Source: Bacillota bacterium (GTDB taxonomy: Bacteria > Bacillota > Clostridia > Peptostreptococcales > Anaerovoracaceae). From it: a stretch of 9,960 bases of DNA. Position numbers and translations under genes: made by a program. Position 1 is the stretch's first letter. Every line of letters begins with the position of its first letter. Shown here piece after piece: positions 6,692-9,960 of the stretch. A model generated the notes under the pieces. It was not told the DNA's origin. It saw nothing but the letters and a program-made list of their open reading frames with translations, and ran no database searches. The stretch spans positions 1 to 9,960 of the forward strand of contig JAEEPD010000061.1 of assembly GCA_016284575.1 (NCBI GenBank). Reading direction: 5' to 3'.

Positions 6692-7355
6692 CAGCATTTT
6701 CGACGTCATCGGACCCATCATGGTGGGTCCCTCCAGCTCCCACACCGCAGGCGCCGCGAAGCTGGCAAGAATAGCAAGGAGCCTCAGCGGAGAGGAGATA
6801 AAAAAGGTCATCTTCATGCTCCACGGCTCCTTTCAGACCACCTACAAGGGCCATGGCACTGACAGAGCCCTGCTGGCGGGGATACTGGGGCTTGCGCCCT
6901 CCGATCCCAGCCTGGTGGATGCCTACGAGCTGGCGGAAAAGGCCGGCCTGGAATATGAATTCGTTAAAAAGGATCTGGGACCGGTTCACCCCAACACCAT
7001 AAAGTTCATAGTCACCGGAGCCAGCGGCAATGTGACAGAGCTGGTGGGTGCCTCCGTGGGCGGCGGCGAGGTTCTGGTCAGCAGCCTGAACGGCTTTGAG
7101 GTAAGCTTTTCAGGCAATTCCTACACTGTCATAAGCATTCAGGACGACGTCCCGGGCATAGTATCGGAGATCTCCGGGGTTTTTGCAGCCGCAGGTCTCA
7201 ATCTTGCCACCATAACCCTCTCCCGCTCAGCCAGAGGCCGGGAGGCCACCATGATAATGGAGATCGACAGCGAGCCCTCCCAGGAGGTCCTGGACAGGCT
7301 CAGAAATCTGCCCCGGATAAGAAAGATCATCTGCTACAGACCCGTGGAGGCTTAA
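6678..7355 (+). CDS. sdaAB: L-serine dehydratase, iron-sulfur-dependent, beta subunit
   Basis: With the alpha subunit, this 225-residue protein forms the two-chain, Fe-S-dependent L-serine dehydratase that converts L-serine to pyruvate and ammonia in the cytoplasm. The family signature is complete: SIFDVIGPIMVGPSSSHTAG at 6-25, then HGSF at 49-52 and GHGTDRAL at 58-65. The C-terminus, about 149-221, is an ACT domain (VISIQDDVPGIVSEISGVF region), which in this family probably binds serine or contributes to regulation. The length is normal. The ATG lies inside the end of the DUF308 gene, with AAGGA just upstream. The stop codon overlaps the ribosome site of the alpha-subunit gene, so balanced production of both subunits is likely. 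Confidence 0.96.
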   Translation: MKKVNSIFDVIGPIMVGPSSSHTAGAAKLARIARSLSGEEIKKVIFMLHGSFQTTYKGHGTDRALLAGILGLAPSDPSLVDAYELAEKAGLEYEFVKKDLGPVHPNTIKFIVTGASGNVTELVGASVGGGEVLVSSLNGFEVSFSGNSYTVISIQDDVPGIVSEISGVFAAAGLNLATITLSRSARGREATMIMEIDSEPSQEVLDRLRNLPRIRKIICYRPVEA

Positions 7356-7364
7356 GGAGGCAAA

Positions 7365-8225
7365 ATGTTCAACAGAGGAAATGAGCTCCTCGAGCTCTGT
7401 GAAAATAAAAAGCTCCCCATCTGGGAGCTTGCCATACAGGACGAGATGGAAAGCACCGGTGCTGAAAGGGAGGAGATACTCCAGAAGACCGCAGCTGCCT
7501 GGGAGACCATGAAGGAGTCCTTTTCGGCGGATGATGAGCGTCCCACCATGGGAGGTCTTATCGGAGGTGAAGCTAAAAAGCTGAGCCTCATGGATGGTGA
7601 AAAGACCATCCTTGGCAGCGCCGCAAACCTTGCAATGCAAAGAGCCATGGCCTGCTCGCAGCACAATGCCTCCATGGGCCGCATCTGCGCAGCACCCACT
7701 GCCGGATCCTGCGGCATCATGCCCGCAGCCATAAGCACCGCAGCCGAAAGACTGGGGCTTGGAGACGAAGAAGCCATCCGCGCAGTCCTTACAGCTGGAG
7801 CCATAGGAAAAATCATCGTGGTCAACGCCACCGTTTCGGGCGCTGAGGGAGGCTGCCAGGCTGAATGCGGAAGCGCCAGCGCCATGGCGGCAGCAGCCAT
7901 AACCGAGATGGCGGGCGGAAGCCCCAGACAGGCTCTGGATGCCGCAGCCATCGCCTTTAAGAACATCATGGGTCTGATTTGCGACCCAATAGCGGGCCTG
8001 GTGGAGTCACCCTGCGCCAAGAGAAACGCCTCCGGCGCAGTCAACGCCATGCTGTCCGCAGACCTTGCCCTGGCAGGCATTGAAAGCATAGTCCCCTTCG
8101 ACGAGGTGGTAGAAGCCATGTACGATGTGGGACTTGAGCTGAATTCCAGATTCAGAGAGACCGCAAAGGGCGGCATCGCAGCCACCCCCACCGGCCAGGC
8201 TCTGGCAGAGAGGATACTGAAGTAA
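7365..8225 (+). CDS. sdaAA: L-serine dehydratase, iron-sulfur-dependent, alpha subunit
   Basis: This 286-residue catalytic subunit of the L-serine dehydratase carries the oxygen-sensitive [4Fe-4S] cluster. Motifs present are CAAPTAGSCGIMPA at 108-121, GAEGGCQAECGSA at 159-171 and CDPIAGLVESPC at 206-217. Cys164, Cys206 and Cys217 are spaced 42 and 11 residues apart, the same spacing I recall for the cluster ligands of the single-chain Legionella enzyme (Cys343, 385, 396). The catalytic C-terminal cysteine of that enzyme is not present here, as expected for the two-chain type. AAGGAGG (7354-7360) overlaps the sdaAB stop and lies 4 bases before the ATG. The stop codon overlaps the next start by one base (TAATG). 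Confidence 0.96.
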   Translation: MFNRGNELLELCENKKLPIWELAIQDEMESTGAEREEILQKTAAAWETMKESFSADDERPTMGGLIGGEAKKLSLMDGEKTILGSAANLAMQRAMACSQHNASMGRICAAPTAGSCGIMPAAISTAAERLGLGDEEAIRAVLTAGAIGKIIVVNATVSGAEGGCQAECGSASAMAAAAITEMAGGSPRQALDAAAIAFKNIMGLICDPIAGLVESPCAKRNASGAVNAMLSADLALAGIESIVPFDEVVEAMYDVGLELNSRFRETAKGGIAATPTGQALAERILK

Positions 8226-8638
8226 TGGCTATCAGAGATTCTTCCGAAGATTATCTGAAGATGATGTACACCCTTCAGATCGAGAAGGGCTACATACGCT
8301 CCATAGATGTGGCGGCAGGCCTCGGGGTGACCAAGCCCAGCGTTTCCTATGCGGTGAAGCGCCTCAAGGAGGCGGGAATGATCACCATGGAAAGCAGCGG
8401 CGAGATCCACCTTACCGACTCAGGCCTTGCTGTGGCTAAAAAGACCTACGACCGTCATCAGGCACTGACCAGTCTTCTGATGTACATGGGTGTGGAGGAG
8501 GAGCGGGCCTGCGAAGATGCCTGCAAGATAGAGCATGACATCAGCGACGAGACCTTTGAAGCCCTCATGAAATTCGCCGAGGGCAAGGTCCCAAGCATGC
8601 ACCACGCTCATCATCACTACCATTTGAAAAAGAAATAG
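8225..8638 (+). CDS. DtxR/MntR-family metal-dependent repressor with His-rich tail
   Basis: This 137-residue regulator has an N-terminal winged helix-turn-helix (about 5-65, recognition helix near 36-51) and a DtxR-type metal-binding and dimerisation region. Aligned by eye to Bacillus MntR, Asp9, His78, Glu103 and His104 match the metal ligands. MntR Glu99 corresponds to Cys100 here, as in DtxR, and MntR Glu11 corresponds to Lys12. The site thus looks intermediate between manganese- and iron-sensing types. There is no SH3-like domain. The C-terminus, HHAHHHYH at 126-133, could bind metal. The start codon overlaps the sdaAA stop, with GAGAGGA upstream, so it is cotranscribed with the serine dehydratase. 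Its targets are unknown; no clear palindromic operator was found at the unit's promoter. Confidence 0.88.
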   Translation: MAIRDSSEDYLKMMYTLQIEKGYIRSIDVAAGLGVTKPSVSYAVKRLKEAGMITMESSGEIHLTDSGLAVAKKTYDRHQALTSLLMYMGVEEERACEDACKIEHDISDETFEALMKFAEGKVPSMHHAHHHYHLKKK

Positions 8639-8639
8639 A

Positions 8640-8663
8640 GGCAGCTTGAGGCTGCCCCTTTTT
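8640..8663 (+). terminator. Hairpin with short T-run after the regulator gene
   Basis: GGCAGC (8640-8645) and GCTGCC (8651-8656) form a 6-base GC-rich stem with a TTGAG loop. CC and five Ts (8659-8663) follow. It starts 2 bases after the regulator's stop codon and ends 17 bases before the next ATG. It looks like a partial intrinsic terminator, because that gap is too short to hold a new promoter. Confidence 0.65.
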
Positions 8664-8680
8664 ATAAGGAGTCCACTTTA

Positions 8681-9715
8681 ATGAACTACATCAATATAGC
8701 GCTGACACTGGCAGTTGCAGTGCTTGGCATGTATGTCTTCACAAAGCTGAAGGTCCCGGCGGGAGCCATGATAGGCTCCATGCTTTTCGTTGCCACCCTG
8801 GGAGTTCTGACTGGCCGGGCGGAGGTCTTCCCCTGGTTCAAATACCTGATGCAGATATGCTCGGGCATACTCATCGGAAGCAAGATCAACCGCAAGACCC
8901 TTTCAAGGCTTAAAAACCTCTGGAAGGTGTTTCTGGCTGTGGTGGTGATGCTGATACTGGAGACCGCCATCTTCGGCATACTCTACTTCAAGCTCACCGA
9001 CTACGATATCGTAAGCTGCATCTTCTCCATCGCCCCGGGCGGAGCCACAGACCTTACCATACTTTCCGCAGAGTTCGGTGCCGTCAGCGCCATCGTGGGC
9101 GTCATGCACGTATTCCGCCAGATCATGATAATCATCATCCTTCCGCCCATAGCCTTTAAAATAGGCTCTCCCGAGGAAAAGATCGCAGCGGACAACAGCA
9201 AGGTTCCCGTAAGATACCCGGACATAGCCATAGTGGCCTGCTGCGCCGCTGTCGTCGGCTTCACCTTCAAGCGGCTGGGGGTCACGGCCCCCATCATGCT
9301 GGGCTCCATACTGGCAGGCTCGGTCTTCACCATAGGCTTCCGGGAGTACCGCATGCCCTCCTTCTACTCCAAGATACTGATGACAGGAGTTGGCGCCTAC
9401 ACGGGCTCCATGGTCACAAGGCAGATAGTCTCCTCCATGGGCCAGATGTGGGTGGGAATGGTGCTCATAGTGGTCCTGATACTGGTGACCCTCTTCCTGA
9501 ACAGCCTGGTCATCGAAAAGCTCTTTAAGATGCCAAAGCTCACAAGCATGTACCTTTGCGCCCCCGGCGGCCTGTCGGAGCTGACCCTGCTGGCCGAGGA
9601 GACCGGCGGAGACCTGCCCACCATAGCGGCCATCCAGACAGCCCGTATGCTTACGGTGGTGCTGTTGGTCACCAGCATGGTGCCCTTCATGCAGAGGATA
9701 GCCGAGATCATTTAA
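8681..9715 (+). CDS. AbrB-family (pfam05145) integral membrane protein, putative transporter
   Basis: This 344-residue, very hydrophobic protein matches the AbrB family (COG3180, often mislabelled ammonia monooxygenase), with about 10 membrane segments in two homologous halves. Half one has VPAGAMIGSML (25-35) and APGGATDLTIL (118-128) followed by HVFRQ (143-147). Half two has VTAPIMLGSILAG (201-213) and APGGLSELTLL (294-304) followed by AIQTARM (317-323). The paired APGG motifs probably lie at the re-entrant or substrate site. The substrate is unknown. Despite the name, it is unrelated to the Bacillus transition-state regulator AbrB. AAGGAG (8666-8671) sits 9 bases before the ATG. It follows the regulator with only a weak terminator between, so it may be expressed with the serine dehydratase unit. 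An amino-acid or organic-acid exporter is one possibility. Confidence 0.88.
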   Translation: MNYINIALTLAVAVLGMYVFTKLKVPAGAMIGSMLFVATLGVLTGRAEVFPWFKYLMQICSGILIGSKINRKTLSRLKNLWKVFLAVVVMLILETAIFGILYFKLTDYDIVSCIFSIAPGGATDLTILSAEFGAVSAIVGVMHVFRQIMIIIILPPIAFKIGSPEEKIAADNSKVPVRYPDIAIVACCAAVVGFTFKRLGVTAPIMLGSILAGSVFTIGFREYRMPSFYSKILMTGVGAYTGSMVTRQIVSSMGQMWVGMVLIVVLILVTLFLNSLVIEKLFKMPKLTSMYLCAPGGLSELTLLAEETGGDLPTIAAIQTARMLTVVLLVTSMVPFMQRIAEII

Positions 9716-9735
9716 AGCCATACAGAAACGCAAAA

Positions 9736-9759
9736 GCCGGTCCAAGGACCGACTTTTTT
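9736..9759. terminator. Bidirectional intrinsic terminator between convergent genes
   Basis: CGGTCC (9738-9743) and GGACCG (9746-9751) form a GC-rich stem, extended by AG/CT at its base across one mismatch. Six Ts (9754-9759) follow on the plus strand. On the minus strand the same stem is followed by a TTTT run. It lies 20 bases after the AbrB-family gene and just past the stop of the convergent transporter, so it can serve both. Confidence 0.85.
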
Positions 9760-9763
9760 ATTG

Positions 9764-9960
9764 CTATAAAGTGCTGTAGACCACCCAGATGTATATGTAG
9801 CCCGCGGTGACAGCCGCAAGGGTAAAGGGCACGCCTATACGGCAGAACTCCTTAAAGCCCACCTTGTAGCCCCTTCTGATGAGCATGCCCACACCTGCGA
9901 TATTCGCAGAGGCTCCAATCGGTGTGAGATTGCCGCCCAGGGTGGCACCCGTAAGAAGGC
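9764..9960 (-). CDS. ArsB/NhaD/SLC13-type ion transporter, C-terminal fragment
   Basis: The frame enters from the right edge and ends at TAG (9764-9766), giving the last 65 residues. The start and most of the protein lie outside the window. The segment LLTGATLGGNLTPIGASANI is the conserved re-entrant motif of the ion-transporter superfamily (ArsB, NhaD and SLC13 permeases). It is followed by a RRGYKVGFKEF loop and a final membrane helix (about FTLAAVTAGYIYIWVV). The substrate (arsenite, sodium or dicarboxylate) cannot be told from this piece. It converges on the AbrB-family gene. Confidence 0.85.
   Translation of the reverse strand, partial: LLTGATLGGNLTPIGASANIAGVGMLIRRGYKVGFKEFCRIGVPFTLAAVTAGYIYIWVVYSTL

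Noticed and set aside
7352..8410. Minus-strand open frame of 352 codons
   Set aside because: It is antisense to sdaAA and the regulator gene, both of which have complete family motifs; the Ser/Ala/Met-rich product is a typical shadow.
8903..9745. Minus-strand open frame of 280 codons, His/Gly/Asp-rich
   Set aside because: It is antisense to the AbrB-family membrane protein; hydrophobic codons read backwards give this composition.

Overview
The window looks like chromosomal DNA from an anaerobic, fairly GC-rich member of the Clostridia (Firmicutes). This is inferred from the two-gene L-serine dehydratase (sdaAB then sdaAA), the paired BaiN-like and COG2509-type flavoproteins, strong AGGAGG-type ribosome binding sites, one TTG start, and frequent ATA, AGA and AGG codons in GC-rich genes. 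The species cannot be named. No rRNA, tRNA, CRISPR array, phage gene or insertion-sequence transposase was seen.

Left part, minus strand (about 1-5072, read right to left). A divergent promoter region at about 5073-5218 starts a unit of two flavoproteins: an HI0933/BaiN-type FAD enzyme (5072-3807), then a COG2509-type FAD-dependent dehydrogenase (3688-1916). They are separated by a 118-base spacer full of hairpins and degenerate repeats. The second flavoprotein carries an in-frame insertion at 2858-2908 that looks like a small palindromic REP-type element. Next comes a cell-surface lipoprotein (1774 to beyond base 1). It has its own sigma-A-like promoter, a cysteine-rich parallel beta-helix built from an internal duplication, and a Shine-Dalgarno sequence that lies in one arm of a perfect 10-base inverted repeat.

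Right part, plus strand (5219-9715). A compact unit encodes a DUF308/HdeD-like membrane protein with a long coiled-coil and acidic tail, the beta and alpha subunits of the iron-sulfur L-serine dehydratase, and a small DtxR/MntR-type metalloregulator with a histidine-rich C-terminus. These genes overlap or nearly touch (14-base overlap, 9-base gap, 1-base overlap), so they are probably cotranscribed and translationally coupled. A hairpin with a short T-run follows the regulator. Just 17 bases beyond it starts an AbrB-family membrane protein, which probably depends on read-through. The unit ends at a strong, probably bidirectional terminator (9736-9759).

Right edge, minus strand. The last 65 residues of an ArsB/NhaD/SLC13-type ion transporter enter the window, converging on that terminator.

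Biologically, the plus-strand unit turns L-serine into pyruvate and ammonia with an oxygen-sensitive Fe-S enzyme. The metalloregulator and the two membrane proteins in the same unit suggest a link between serine catabolism, metal (probably iron) status and envelope or transport functions. That link is inferred from gene order only. No clearly new defence or mobile system was found. The most unusual items are the REP-like in-frame insertion, the inverted repeat that can hide the lipoprotein's Shine-Dalgarno sequence, the His-tailed metalloregulator, and the tailed DUF308 protein.
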